DNA of 64,000 nt, taken from the NCBI GenBank assembly GCA_020631735.1, contig CM036209.1, positions 7,043,451-7,107,450 of the forward strand, read 5' to 3'. The notes below the pieces were generated by a model. It saw nothing but the letters and a program-made list of their open reading frames with translations. It ran no database searches and was not told the DNA's origin. How positions within the stretch are numbered: position 1 is the stretch's first letter; each line of letters begins with the position of its first letter. Positions 35,226-48,508 of this stretch are shown here, in pieces. Position numbers and translations under genes: made by a program. The stretch comes from Saccharum officinarum. Its lineage: Eukaryota > Streptophyta > Magnoliopsida > Poales > Poaceae.

Positions 35226-36959
35226 TTGACGCCCACCGTGCTCATCACGAATAGATTTTTGGAGAGTGAAGGTTTGAACCTATGAGAACCCCCGAGGAAA
35301 GGTAAGATCCTTGGGGCAAAGGTACGATCTTCTTAAACCTTCATAGCTAGTGGAAGTGATACTTTCGAATTAAATTTTGCCAACTTTTATCCTATAGTAT
35401 AAAAACAATAGTATAAAAACATAATAAAATAATAAAAAAAATGATAGAGCCTTCGGCTCTAGTTCATGAAATAAAAATGTAAGACTCGTGAGCCTCTAGA
35501 AAAAAATTACGGAGGCTCTCAAGCCTTCGTCTCCCGTTTAAAAAAAACTATAGAAAACAATAGCCTTCTTGCTTTTATTCTCATAGCCACCACTAAACAA
35601 AAGATTGTGGGGGTTTTTTTCTTCCCAAGGCTAACATGCAAGCCAAGCTAGTGCTTGCGCTTGTGCAGGTCTGTCATCAGGTCTCCGAAGGCCGAACAGA
35701 TTGCGTCCACCTCCATGACCTCCCCTGCGCCGCGGACCTCGGCGCGCTCCCAGACCCCGTGCCACCTGCAACGGACTGCTTCGTGCTACTCGCCATGCTG
35801 CGCATTTTCAAGTTCCGCGCTGCCACCGAGGGGCTCAGTGCGCATCCGTCTGGCGGCGTTGGGGTGCTCGTCACACTCAACCTACGCATGTTCCCGCGCC
35901 ACGCCGCCGCCGAGAGGCTCAGCTCGCACCCGTCTGGCCGCGTTGGGGTGCTCTCCACACCCAACCTCATCCGCAGCTCCAGCTCCCAAAGCCCGAAGGT
36001 GCCAAGCTCCTGAGACGCCGAACAGGGGCATTGACACACGAAGGCGCTCTAAATCCAGTCGAAGCCGAAGGATCTTTGGCACCCAAGGTCCAGAATGCCA
36101 ACACGCCGAGCCAACCTACAGAGCTCAGGAGGAGCTCCGGCCTCAACCCACGAAGGTCTCCACACAGCCCGCGAACCTTATCGAGCCCAGCTAAGTAATT
36201 CGGCCACTCATCTGCAAATTTCCGCAAATAAATATACGTCACATGGAATCGAGCTCGTTACTGTCTGCGCCTATATCTAATTGGCTACGAGTAGGCCAAG
36301 CAAGCCTTTTTGCTTGTCCTCTGTGTCAGCCATCTTTATCTTGGTGTTCAAAGAAACATGCAGAGGGCAGCTGCACTTACGTGACTCCGGTGCGAAGCGC
36401 AAAGGCTTACACTCTACGTGCTAAGCTCTTGGTTTTCTTCATCAACCAGCCGGCATGCAACATTCAAGGATTGAGCAACGTTGTTCATCACTGGGACATG
36501 CAAATCTGCATTTGCCCTTTTCAGTAGTCTCGGCTTGGGCCGACAGCCCTGCAAAATGGCCTCTCGAAGGTGCATAGCCAGGTTCTCCACCTAAGGTCCC
36601 CGAAGCTACACCTGTCCGTCCGAAGACACTTACCTCCTTGCAGCTTCGAATTCTCGGCCTACCACACCAAAGGACCCGTGTAATAACCCTCCAAAAAAAT
36701 ATGAAACAAAACCCCACGACAAGATATGAGAACCAAGGTCGAAAGTGGCTAGCATTGAAACCATGACATTCGACAAACTTTTTAGCGTAAAGAGGACCCT
36801 CCGTCGCCCCAGGCCAAAGTGCACGGGCGTGGAACCACCTCCGCGGCGTAAAAGCGCCTGATCTCGACAAAGACCTAAGTGACCCCCTTAGGTATCAAGC
36901 TTGAGTTTGCATCATTCAGTACTCCATCAATCAGCGGTTCTCATGAAATATTCAATCTT

Positions 36960-37650
36960 CGTCAGATACCTCAATGATCCTCGATCAGTTAGTGGATTCC
37001 ATCTGTCAGCAGCCTTGGTTAGTCGTTGACCTTTATCATCAGTCAGTGACCTTCATCTATCATTGGGTCTTAGCATCCTTAGTCAGGTATTGGCCTTCGT
37101 CAGTCAATAGCTTTCATCAGTCAATGGCCTTCATCTATCATTGGTTATCATCTGTCAGTAGCATTCGTTTGTCAACAACCCTTTATCAGTTGGTGGCCTT
37201 CATCTATAATTGGTTATCATGCTAGTAGCTTTCGTCAGTTAATGGCCTTCACCAGTCGGTTGGTTATCATCAGCTAGTAGCATTGGTCAGTCAACAATGG
37301 CCTTCATCAGTAAGATGGTTATCATCAACCAGTAGCCTTTGTCAGTCAATGCCTTCATCAGTCAGTAGGTTATCTTCAGCCAGCAGCCTTGGTCAATTGG
37401 CAGCCATCGTCATTCAGCAGCCTTCGTATGTCAACAGCCTTCGCTATTCAACAGTCTTCATCAGTTAGCGGCCTTCGTCAGTTGGCAGCCTTCGTCATTT
37501 AGCATCCTTCGTCATTCAGTAGCCTTTGTCAGTTGGCAGCCTTCGTCATTCAGTAGCCTTTGTTAGTTAGCAACCTTCGTCATTCAGCAGCCTTTGTTTG
37601 TTGGTAGCTAGCCTTGTCATTGGCCTCCATCAGTAATTGACATTCAGCAT
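36960..37650 (+). repeat. Imperfect CAGTCAGTGGCCTTCATC-type array
   Basis: About 690 bp of short, diverged direct repeats of roughly 18-25 nt (GCCTTCGTCATTCAGCA and TATCATCAGTCAGTAG variants) inside the non-coding LTR element. A related purine-rich array (GCGAAGACCTA-type units) lies at about 38980-39200. Neither codes for protein. Confidence 0.75.
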
Positions 37651-39507
37651 CTACTAAACCTTTTGAACCCTCAAACGCTAACACTTTCCCTCTTTTTTGC
37701 AGGTTCTATTGTTCAATTTTTTTAGGTTTTTATAATACGCATCAACTCAATGTTATTTGAGCTAACCTTCACAGGGAACTAATCCTTTTTTACATTCAAT
37801 ACTACAAGTCTTATCTATACCCGTGCAGGTTCTTAAATGGCAGCCTTCGCTAGCCATCCAAAACTATATCCCTCATTTGAGGGCATCATTCTTCATGTGC
37901 AGGGCTTATCTTTTGTCAAGCATAACCATCATTTTTGCTAGGTGCATGACATATTTACCCCCTTTTTAATACTTTCATGCAAATGCATTTATTTTGCATC
38001 ATCACATACATACATACATTGCATAAGTGCATTGCACAGCATGGCTTGGGCTACCCGGAAGAAGTCCCAAAAATACATGGGCACCAGGACTCTATGCATC
38101 AAAATCCTGGAAGAAGTCATGAACCTACACAGTAACCAGGTCACGAAGCTAAGGCTTTTGTGTTACCCTCGCATATTATATGAAATGACTAAACATCTTT
38201 TGCACCAAGCAGAAAAGCCATTGTCTTTCTGAGTGTGGAAAGACTTGCAAGCAAGTTGATATTCAACGAAGCTATAACACTCAACCTAAGTCCCTAAAAA
38301 ATGCACCCTATCAACTCAGGCACATTTTCACGTGACTTCTCTGGCCTTCGGCATGCGGCGTTGGCGTCTACATTGGCTTCGCCTTCGCCAAGATCTTTGG
38401 CATGAGGGGCATCACCACCATCTTAGGAGGGCCTTCGAAAAAAACCATGATGACTTGCCTCCACCAACACGTCGGCACGAGGGGGCTTCATCGACACCTT
38501 CGACGTCTACACCAACATCGCCTTCACCAAACACCTTTTACAGGAGGGCCTTTACAAACATCTTCGGCTAACCACAATGACATGCCTCCACCAACTCTTC
38601 ACAGGTGCCTATGATGACTTGCCTTCATCACCAAGCTCGAGGGGCTATGTCAACTCCTTCAGCACCGAGGTATACCACACCTTGGTCCACCACTTCGGCT
38701 CGAGGGGCCATCGACAACTTGGGTCTGGACATCTACTTCCACTAGTAAGACTATGTCGACTACACCAAGAACAATGGAGGATTCGGTCACGAGCATCGGC
38801 CAAGAGGGGCTAGGGGATCACACGGAAGGACCAGCCACTCTGGGACGCGAAGTCTTTTACCCTATGCTCGTGAGCGAAGATTCGAGGCCTCATAGCTACC
38901 TTCGGCCATGACTACTTTGACTACAACCATGACGGCTACATCCATTTCTGAAGAGAAGATGCATCATCAAGTGAAGCTCCTGGCGCGAAGGTCTCGAAGA
39001 CGAAGACATGTGCGTTGAGAAGATCCAAAGATAAGGCCTATGCATCAAGAAGGCCTCAGAGACGAAGACCTACGCGCCATGAAGATACCGGAGGCGAAGA
39101 CCTAGGAGACAAAAACTTGCACGATGAGAAGAAACCGGAGACGATGACCCACAAATCAAGAAGGTCCTAGAGATGAAGACCTGCATGCCGAGCGAATCCG
39201 ATAAACCATGTTATAGAAGCAGTAGGAGCCAAAGTCCAAAGATGATGACGTCCAGAAGATCAAGGCACTTGGAGCTAGAAGCCTCAAGAAATTAGAACGT
39301 GTACAAGCTAAAGTTATGGGCGTGCTCTTTTCTCCATACCCTTTTTTTGTTGTAGGGTTTTTTGGATGGAATTTTGGTGAGGTGTGCATGTATAGGTTGT
39401 GAAGGGTAATCCTCATAACTAGGTTTTCAGTTGTATTGTGCCTCTTCATGTATGAGCATCTACTAGGTCATGTAGTACCGGCCATAACCTAGTAGTTAGG
39501 AGGCTAC

Positions 39508-39756
39508 TATTGGGGGAGCCCATATGGAATACGGGCCAACCCCACCTTGAAGAGGCCTAATAGGAGTTAGTGTAGTAGCTTGTGAAAATATCCCCCACCA
39601 AGGGGTCGCTTGTAATTAATTACCGCTACCTATATATAATGCCAAGAGCATGAGGGCAAGGGGGGCTCTCCCTTCCGACTCTCGTTGACAAACCCTAGCC
39701 GCCTCTCTCTACTCTCCTCTCCTAAACTCGTTCGGGAATCGTTTTATTTCCCAACA
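39508..39756 (+). repeat. Right LTR, compact form, 249 bp
   Basis: Starts TATTGGGGGAGCCC, where the left copy has TGTTGGGAGAGCCC, and ends TTTCCCAACA. Contains CCTATATATAATGCC, a likely TATA region. It lacks the CCTTCG array of the left LTR. Confidence 0.8.
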
Positions 39757-42521
39757 TTAATATAGGGAATGAAAGCGGTGTCAAAATAAACATGTCATTT
39801 GGGTTCTAGTTTCAACTTTTATTTTAGCCATAATCAGCTTATAAGTTGTTCCAAACCGACCCAATGATACATGAAACATAGTAAAACACAAAACAAGAGT
39901 ATCAAACCAACTCAAGTAGTACCTCCTAGGCTTCATGCTTGTTTGAGTAGGGGCCCTCTGTTTTTTAAGGTCTGATTTCAACTCTCAACTTTAACAACAG
40001 GTCTTACAACTAAGTTCTCAAATCCATTCATATATACATCAACACATGGGACCCATATTTTTCATTTCTATTTATTTTCCTCTAATCCACCTTCTCTGTC
40101 CAACGGTCTCCTGCTCGGTGGCATTGGCTACTAAACATGTGATTGTTAGTACATAATGGTGGTATTTAAATTTGGAAATTGATATGTCCTTGAGTTGGGA
40201 ACCAAACACCTACCCAACTAAACATGCAATGAGGGATCCCACCAACAAAACCCCTATGAGTTGATTCCATTTACAAACCAAATGTTGCCTACCATGTAAG
40301 GATAAAATATGTGTTACCTTACCTTGGGGCGCGATCTTCTGCATTCTAGGTTAAAAATGCCCCCACCTTAGAAATCACTACACTTCTTTTCAATGTGATG
40401 ATTGTTTATCACCTTCTTCACCTACCAAAATAATATAAGAGCAAAAACATTAAGATGCAATAGTCTATAGTGCAATATACCGTAAAAAAGTAGATGCAAT
40501 GCTTACCAATAATAGAGTCCACATTCTTCATGAAGTGATTAAGTTTATTTTTGAAATCATTGATTGTCTCCTTTAAATCACCTTCTTCACCAAGCTTGAG
40601 TTTATGTTGTACTTGACGTCTTTCACATACACCATGGATATGTGATTGTTTAGTAAAGCTATCTAGACTTGGCTTAGGGGTGGACAACCATTGATTATTA
40701 ATCTCTTTGCTAGAGTTCTTAGCAGCTTCACTACTAGGACACATCCCTATGGTGGATTCATCGTATATCATAGGCTTCATTATCACATATCATCGCTTCA
40801 TTACTGGGTCTCTTATTAGCTATGATTATGCAAATTTATAAGACTAATAAATTGTGGTGAATAAGCCAACCTTAAATGTAAGATAAAGAGGAATTGTAGT
40901 AACATCTTGTGATCAAATTTATAAGAGTAATAAATTGTGGTGCTTAAGGCAGCCTTAAATTTAAGATAAAAAGGAATTGTAGTAACCTTCACTACTCCTA
41001 TTGGTTGCTCCATTTATATGAATTAGAACTAAAGTTAAAATTAAAATAAGATAAAGTTATGTCGTGTAATTTAGAAGGAATTATTTGATAATTTCTTAAA
41101 CCATGCTAGAAGAAACTAAATTAGTAATTAGAGAAGTGTTCATCTCAGGGCATTGTCTAAACCACGGTAACATTAGACAAGTGTTCATCATTAATTAGAA
41201 GATTTTAAAGAGATAAAACTAGGGCGTTGTGAAGATTGGTAGCATCTTCCACCATCTCGACAAGCCATGTAGCATCATCTTCAGGTACCTCCATCTGAAC
41301 ACCCATGGGTTGACCATGGCTAACCTTGTGTTTCGCGTTTGTGTCCCCTTATCGAGCCTTATTCCCATCCCCAACCTTCTTTTGTTTTTTGTTTGTATGT
41401 GTTAGATATGTATATATCTAGGAGCCTAATTTGTAATTGTACTAGAGTCCTAGTGACTATATATATGAAAGCCACCCAACCCAATGGGTGTGAGGTGTTT
41501 TGCTATCTCTCTCTATCTTTCTACAGTATGCATAGTAGAAGAGTTAGTGTTATCATCTTTTTCCTCATTTTCTTCTTTGTCTTCATCTCTCTACCTATCA
41601 AACCTTCAAACCTATACGGAGGGTCTTGTGAAGGGGTTGTTGTTTTCATCACATTTTTCCACCACAAACCTTATTATACGACCATCTCCATTCAGAAATA
41701 TCAGCTTCTCTAATTCAATTTGTGGGTTTTCACAACCAATTTCACTCGTACTAGTCCACATGTTTTTAAGCTAGTAAGATCCACCTCTGTTGGGTCTCAC
41801 TAGATAAGCCATGTCCATAATTGTGTCCTTAAGTTAGCAAAAGGGGGCACATTATGAACTTCCACCCACACTACAGGTAAATGACACGTGGCTCCATAAG
41901 ACATATTACTAGGTAAGACATTACCTTCAATATCTAAGTGTAATAAAGGGGCTAAGAAGGAAGTTGAGATTTGATCATATCTTTATTACACTTAGATATA
42001 GGGGATGTGTACCCTCTATATGTTGAGATTTGACATCCTCTCTAGTATGTCTATTATCCCCATGAAATACTCAAATCCAGCATCATCAACCACGTCCTCT
42101 CTCTAGAATAGTGACTATCATCATCCCACTAGTGGTGTTGGGATACATCATGCCGACCCCTCTTGGAGAGGTCATCTTGCAAATCTCTCACTAGAATCAT
42201 CTCCAAGACCTCTCTCTAGTGTAATTATCATCATACCTAGGTCACGTCTATTAATTTCCTAGGCATGATGAAACATCGACAAAGTTGGACCCCACAACAT
42301 TATGCTTCCTCTTTGTATCATCTCTGTCCTCTATGCACAACCGCTTCATCTCTTCCCCTAGACAACCGCAGAGGACATAGAATCGACCTTAACCACTCAC
42401 CGGCCTTCCTGTAGCAGAACCTCCTAAATTATATGGCCCACATGCACCTGTCATTGTCCCTAAGACCTCTGACGACTATGCATGTACACCAGATAATCTA
42501 AGAAGATCTGTCGGGTGCCCT
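39757..42521. other. Intergenic AT-rich DNA with minor repeats
   Basis: No gene can be supported. A diverged tandem pair of about 80 bp lies at 40838-40986 (AATAAATTGTGGTG...AAGATAAA.AGGAATTGTAGTAAC). A frame of 122 codons at 40418-40786 (minus) has no recognisable domain. 41339-41780 resembles LTR-type sequence but has no partner. Confidence 0.45.
41931..41998. repeat. Perfect 18-bp inverted repeat
   Basis: TATCTAAGTGTAATAAAG at 41931-41948 and its exact reverse complement at 41981-41998, separated by 32 nt. It may be a remnant of a small foldback element. Confidence 0.85.
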
Positions 42522-45500
42522 TGCAGGACCCCGATTCAACTACGTTTGACAAGTCATACCAGGATCAACAAAGGAGTAACTACAACATTACAATATTTGT
42601 ACAAAACTTACATCAGAGTGCGGAAGAATAACAACAATGAATTTATAAATCATGATTAAGTTAACTTTTTATAAACTTAACTTGTATTATGAAAGTCAAG
42701 TAGAATTACAGAAGACACTTAGGTAGAGCACCTAAGTTAGGAGAGGACAATCAGATCATGTCGAGCCCACCGACATGACCTAATTAGCAGCACCAGTTAG
42801 CACCTGCAACAGAGGTTAACAAACCCTGAGTACTTGAGGGTACTCAACAAGACTTACCCGACTAAGGAAAAGACTCCAAGGGCATGCTAGCTTTAGGGAA
42901 TCAAGGTACGGGTATTCAAGAATCAAAATTATTTTGCAGAAAAGCTTACTAAAGTGAATCCTTACTTTCAACATTTTATTTTTATCATTGATGGTTCATT
43001 AACCAATTCTAAGTGATCCTAATCTAGATCAAAGTAATTCTCATCAAATTCTTTCTGATTCTTTCAACATTTTTCATTTCTTATCTACGATGCAGGTCAG
43101 GTGATCGAGTCTCCATAACCGAGGAGCAATGACGATTTGAACCGATTATACCCAGCTGGGGATCTCTAACCTCACGACATATGTAGAACTCAATCTTGCA
43201 TATGCCAACTCTCATTTAGATCTCCCAAAACCAGAACGTGTCCATCGCCACCCGAGAGTACAGTACTCCTCGAACCCGGCCCAATTCTAGCCCCGAGGGT
43301 ACACGTTACTCTCGCCATCTCTCTACTCCCAGTGCGAGGTTAGACGTTCTCGAAATGGAATTACTAACATCTTGGGCTTACCCGACGCATGAGGCTAGTT
43401 GCAAAGTCTCGAAACACAAGCGGGCCTACAATGAACGGTCCTTAATCGACAAGGCGGAAACACTACATTGAGACTCCTTTCTCAATGTAAGTTAGCAGTG
43501 GCCAAACCACCCGCCCGATCTTCAAGTTTATTCTCATATTTCAATATTCATTAAGTATGTCGTCATGACCATGTAAACATTTCATTTAAAAGCTTAACTC
43601 ATTAAGCATAGCGAAGCATACTACGCATTTTGTAATAAAATAGGTACCAAGGGTGATATCGCAATAAACAAAGATGATAATGCAGCAATTGGGTTATCAC
43701 TAAACTCCTAATTACTTAATGCAGTAACCCATAATACCAGTGATAAAGATTTGTGAAACTTAAGGAAGGGTTTAAATGCACTGGGGCTTGCCTGCGTTGC
43801 AGCGGTGGTTAGTTCTCGTAGAAGTCAAGTTTGACACCAACACCACGGGTGGATCCCCTTCTCCGAAGCTTGATCAACACGATCCAAAACACTCTCGTAT
43901 GCACTACACGTATATAATGATGAGATGTTTAACATGATGAAATGGATGCCATGATACATGATGATGAATAAGGCATAGTATAAAAGGAACATTTAGAAAG
44001 GATAAACATTAGTTATCTACTTGAGTACAACTTTCCTTCGCGGTACAGTTGCAAGTAATTAACATTAAACACTTTTAGTTTGTTATCACAAGTAGATTAT
44101 GAGTACATCAATCAAGTACATACATTCCCAAGGAACAGTATGGGTTTCATGTTCCATGGTCCACAATCAACCCAAAAATTCACCCAAGTCATATCATGAT
44201 TTACTCTAATCATTTTAGCAATTATTAACTAATAAATAAAGCATGTAATTAGAGATACAATTAAACATTATCAAATTAACCTCAAACTTTTTGTGAAGGC
44301 ATAGATGAACATATTAAGCACACAAAAAAATTCATGATTATTGGATATTTATTTTAGCCTACTAAAATTACATAACATGCATTTAATAATTAAAAGAGCT
44401 AATTTTTAAGCATCCCAAAACTAATGATTTTTATCAGTTCATAATTTTACTACAAAGAACACAACATGAGGAAGCCACACAAAAATTTTCATAAATTTAT
44501 CAAGCTCCTATATTTTTCTAGGAATTAAACAAGATTCAGCTCACATTACCATTTTCTGAAAATCAAAAAGGACAAAAACCCTTTTCTTACTCGCCCCTCA
44601 GCCACCCTCGGTCACTGACAGCCGGGCCCCGGTCAACACCGACCCACAGCTGGTCTTGACCGCACAGGCGCCGGCGGGTACACGGCGGAGCTCGCCGACG
44701 ACGAGACCTCCGGTCATGGCGATGGCACCAACGTGACCCCCACCTCGTCCCGCACATGCCTGGGCTGTCGGTTGAACAAGTGACGCCACCGCTCATGCTC
44801 GTCGGCGGCCAAAACAAGTGAGCCGATCACGATTAAGACGTCGAGACGAAGCCAAAACGCTTGATGGTTGCAGTCAAGGCGTGTCACAGAGGGCTAGCCT
44901 CGGTGAGGTGCTTACGGCGGCGCCGACGGCCGGCCGCAGAGAAGAACGACGTGCGCGGCTGATGCCGACAGACAAAGGCCGTGCGAGCGAGTCAGGGAGG
45001 TGCGCAACGGTGAGGCGCAGCTGCGAGCGCGAGGAATTGGGCGGAGGAGGAGCGGTTGCGGTAAACTTCGCCGGCACGTCGAGATTGCCGGCAGCGAGCA
45101 GGGAGAGAAGAAAAGAAAAGACAGCGGTGGCGACGGGCTTATAACGGCAAGGAAGAGGATGTGGAGATGGCCAGCGCCTTCGCGGGCTCACCCACGTGGC
45201 CAGCAACGCGCTCGCGCGCGGGCGCGAAGCACCGCGAAGGCCTCGGTGGCCGCCGGTGAACGGAAAGAGGGGAAAAAACAGAGTTGGCATCTCGGAGTAC
45301 TGTAGCAGTACACCTCAACTATTTTTCTTCCAATTTCTCCCAATTTCTTCTAAACTTGCATAGCAACTCGAAAATCACCAAAAACGAAAGTCGTTCAACT
45401 TCTCGAGATCTCCAACTTTGCTTTTCGGACCATCACCAAATTTTCAATAGTTTTGAAATTGGGTTTTTAAAATTGGAATTTGAATTTAGTGTTAATAAAA

Positions 45501-45834
45501 TAACTAATTAGCAATTCTGGTAATTAATTAATAAAAAAATCATCATTCAAATATCATAAATCACAGTACCATTTCATAATTCTAACTTCATACCAATCCT
45601 TTAAAATCAACGTTTTCCAAATTTTATTTATAAAAATTGATTTATTAATTTCTCAAAAATTGAATTCAAACTTGAATTTCAAACACTTAAACAAAGTTAT
45701 TATTATCATTTCATGCAACACATATTCAACATATTTGAATGTTATGATTGAAACATGAAATGTATGTATGCCATGATGCTTGATGATGCTTCATGATCAA
45801 GTTTTAATTGTTTCCTAACATCTGGGATGTTACA
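42522..45834 (-). repeat. Del-like gypsy LTR, minus orientation, about 3.3 kb
   Basis: Read on the minus strand it starts TGTAACATCCCAGATGTTAG at 45834, preceded by a purine tract (GAGGGGGCGGAAG), and ends near TCCTGCA at 42522. It shares features with the LTR at 5494-10679: the TGTAACA.CCC start, a GTACTCAGGGTTT-type block (near 42820) and a GC-rich block (44590-45290). The purine tract shows it is a 3' LTR of a truncated element rather than a simple solo LTR. Flanks do not form a target duplication. The distal border is approximate. Confidence 0.65.
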
Positions 45835-47340
45835 CTTCCGCCCCCTCGAACCCTATCTCCACTGATTTGCAAACAACTAGAATCTTAATGTCATTGTTAA
45901 GAGTGCACAACTTAACCCAAGTTTCCAAAACCTACCCGACAAGAGTTGTAGAGCAAATGATGTACCTTTTGAGCTGTCTAGCTCATGTGAATGTGAGATA
46001 ACCGTAGAGCGCGGTCGAGCAACAAGAGTGGGCACGAGCGTGGTCGAGCTGCAGAGGCCTATGCATCTTAGGCCAGTGATGTGAATGAAATCTTGCCACT
46101 TGCGACGCGGACTAGGTACAGAGCATGCAATGCCAGGAATGGGAAAGATGAAAGAGGATGGGGCAAAAGAAGTTGTATTTCTTTTTTTCACAACTATATA
46201 TATGGCTCATTATGTGACGGTCTTGGTTTTTTGTTAAGATTCGTGCAAGTCAACTGCTGATCTCGTGTCCATCAGCTCGTCTCTCTGGTATCATTCTTAT
46301 CCCTGAGCGGTCGTGCCCCTCTGTTCCCTCTCTTATTTCACATTCCATGCATGGCATACATCCTATCCTAGCATAACCGCTCTATCATGCCTCTCAATGG
46401 TTGTCACTTCATTCTTCTCCTCTCCACTATTCTACAATCTCGGCTTCTCTCATCACCAATTGCTAACTTTCTGTTACTCGTGGGGAAAGTATTTGGTGTT
46501 GTCACTATGACCAATACCAATTGTAGATGCACTATCCTGCCCAGTAGTAGGTGCACCTCCAACACAACTCGTAGGATTCTGTAGCCACAGGCCTTATGCT
46601 CGACAATGGGCACGAAACATATAACAATAGCCAAAAGCACTAGTTAATGCTCTGATCAAGAGGTCCATGTCCATTAAGCAGAATAAGATCTTTCTCTAAA
46701 AGTAATTTCGATCTATCTGTGACAGGATGATATTGAAATTAATTAAATGGAAGCAAGTTCTACTTTAAATTCCACCTATATGGTTGATTTATAAAGCTTC
46801 AATGATTATTCCGAAATAAAAGGAATCATGTTTCTTTTCCAAGAGCGGAGTGAGCAGATTGGCACCTTGCAGCTTGTTGGCACCCTAGCATCCTTGCGAT
46901 GACACCCTTACTTACCAGTACACTCTCCGCCGTAGTGACAAGGAGGATGAGGGAGGGTTGCAATCATGCCTAAACAAGGAAGTGCTTGTTAGGTGTCCAG
47001 CCATGCCTGCTATTGAAGATGGGAGCTCCGAGGAAGTGGGAAACAAGAAGGCACCAACTGAGCCAAGGAGAGCTGAAATGTCCAAATGGGTGTTGAGGCC
47101 CAACCAAAAGTTCTTTGAGCCCAGTTAGGTAAGGCGCTGCCGTGTGCTCGTGTGTATAGAAGAGGGATGGGAGCTTCGTAGAGATCACAGTCATAGAAGG
47201 ATAGAAAAGAGTGCCCAGTTGCGTCAGGAGAAGATGGTGGGGAGCTTCTTGCTCGCCAAGCCCTCTAATCTATTCTAATCCTTGAAGTTTTTGTGTTAAA
47301 CTCCAAAGTAGCATACTACCAATTATGTGTGTTTCCACAC
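45835..47340. other. Unassigned intergenic or decayed retroelement DNA
   Basis: No gene can be supported; frames are short with no domain. The end of this stretch (to about 47342, GTTTCCACACA) may be the tail of an LTR, because a primer-binding-like site follows. Confidence 0.35.
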
Positions 47341-47343
47341 AAA

Positions 47344-47730
47344 TTGGTACCGGAGCAGTAGATCCTCGGTGGGGTTACCATTCGTTGGCGAGCCAAAGTA
47401 CCTTCTTTAACCACAGTATGAGATGAGCTAGCAAAAGAGGTTGATGGCGATGGAGGACCAAATCGGAGACCTCGCCGCATTCCTCAAGGGGATGCACGCG
47501 CTGATCAATCAGTACAAATCAGCTTCAGGGCCAAGTGGCCACAACGTTGATCATGAGCACTGGGGTCTAGGAGATGGGGTGGTTACCACCATCATTCCTA
47601 CCCTAGTCATAGATGCAAGGAATCCCAAAACTATATATCTCACCAATATCACACTTAGTAGTTCTTATGTGTCTGATGTTGATCAATCTCGACCAAATCA
47701 TTCGTTACCTCACGTTGAGTTCCAAAGTTG
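47344..47730 (+). pseudogene. Retrotransposon primer site and gag start fragment
   Basis: TTGGTACCGGAGCAG at 47344-47358 resembles the iMet primer-binding site after an LTR. About 85 nt later an ATG (47441) opens a frame starting MAMEDQIGDLAAFLKGM, plausible as a gag N-terminus. The frame ends at 47731 and nothing downstream continues gag-pol, so it is a fragment. Confidence 0.4.
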
Positions 47731-47930
47731 AGCTAGCTTCCATGCATTTCATTTTTGGGCTCAATCCTTAGAGTTTCCTATGAAAGAGCTCTCTTGCACT
47801 GATCTTTGAAAAGTTGTTTGTGATAGATTTGAAAGGGATCACCATAATCAATTGCTTAGACAGTTCTTTCATATTAGGCGACATGATAGTTTTGGTGACT
47901 TCCATCACAAACAGATTCATAGATGGTTTA

Positions 47931-48505
47931 GGATGTGTCTGGTTGCTTGGATTGCATTGGATGGGATGGGACCATCCATGGATGATGTCTGTCTGGTTGG
48001 TAGATCACTGGAATAAGCAAATCTATGGATAGGGAATATTCCACCTAGATGCCGAATTTCGTGGTCCGAAAAAATCTGGTGGACCAGCTTATCCATGTCT
48101 CATATTCTTTGTCATTAGTAAATAAATTAAGGATTATTAGTATGTTATATTGATACTTAATAATTATGATGGTAGGATTAGTTTTGATAAGTGCTAATAT
48201 GTTGATTAGTGCATGTTTCGTGTGCTAATTAGGATATTTAGTGGTGCTAATTAATATATTTTATTTTAAATTAGTGATTATCATGACAAAAATAGTATTA
48301 GTGCATATTTATTAGTGTCTAACTAGTTGTTATTATTTTTAAATAATAGATATAGTTAGTCAACTATTCTCATCTCATCCATCCAACTAAATAGAAAAAT
48401 AGCTCATCCCATCCATTCAACCAAACGTGCATTATGGATATCCTTATCCCAATATCCATGGATCATCATATCCCATCCAACTTGGTCCTCGAACCAAACA
48501 CACCC
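47931..48505. mobile_element. Tourist-like MITE, 575 bp
   Basis: Ends GGATGTGTCTGGTTGC and, inverted, GGGTGTGTTTGGTTCG, flanked by TTA on both sides (47928-47930 and 48506-48508). These features fit PIF/Harbinger-type Tourist elements. The interior is AT-rich and non-coding. Confidence 0.75.
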
Positions 48506-48508
48506 TTA

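Larger units (their letters stand above)
34630..39756 (+). mobile_element. Non-coding LTR retrotransposon with unequal LTRs
   Basis: The left LTR (34630-35225) and right LTR (39508-39756) share AGCCCATATGGAATACGGGCCAA...GACTCTCGTT and end in TCCCAACA. A primer-site-like TTGACGCCCACCGTG follows the left LTR and the purine-rich TTAGGAGGCTAC precedes the right one. Flanks GTAAT (34625-34629) and TTAAT (39757-39761) agree at four of five bases. The 4.3-kb interior has no gag-pol; it carries CCTTCG-rich and GAAGACC-rich imperfect arrays. It is probably a LARD mobilised by a gypsy partner. Confidence 0.75.

Noticed and set aside
35636..36194. 125-179-codon frames as a captured host gene
   Set aside because: Two overlapping frames on the same DNA look equally good, the block holds an internal duplication (GCGTTGGGGTGCTC), and no domain is recognisable.
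36960..37650. CRISPR-like repeats
   Set aside because: The units are irregular in length and sequence with no unique spacers, and the genome is a plant's; these are degenerate tandem repeats in an LTR element.
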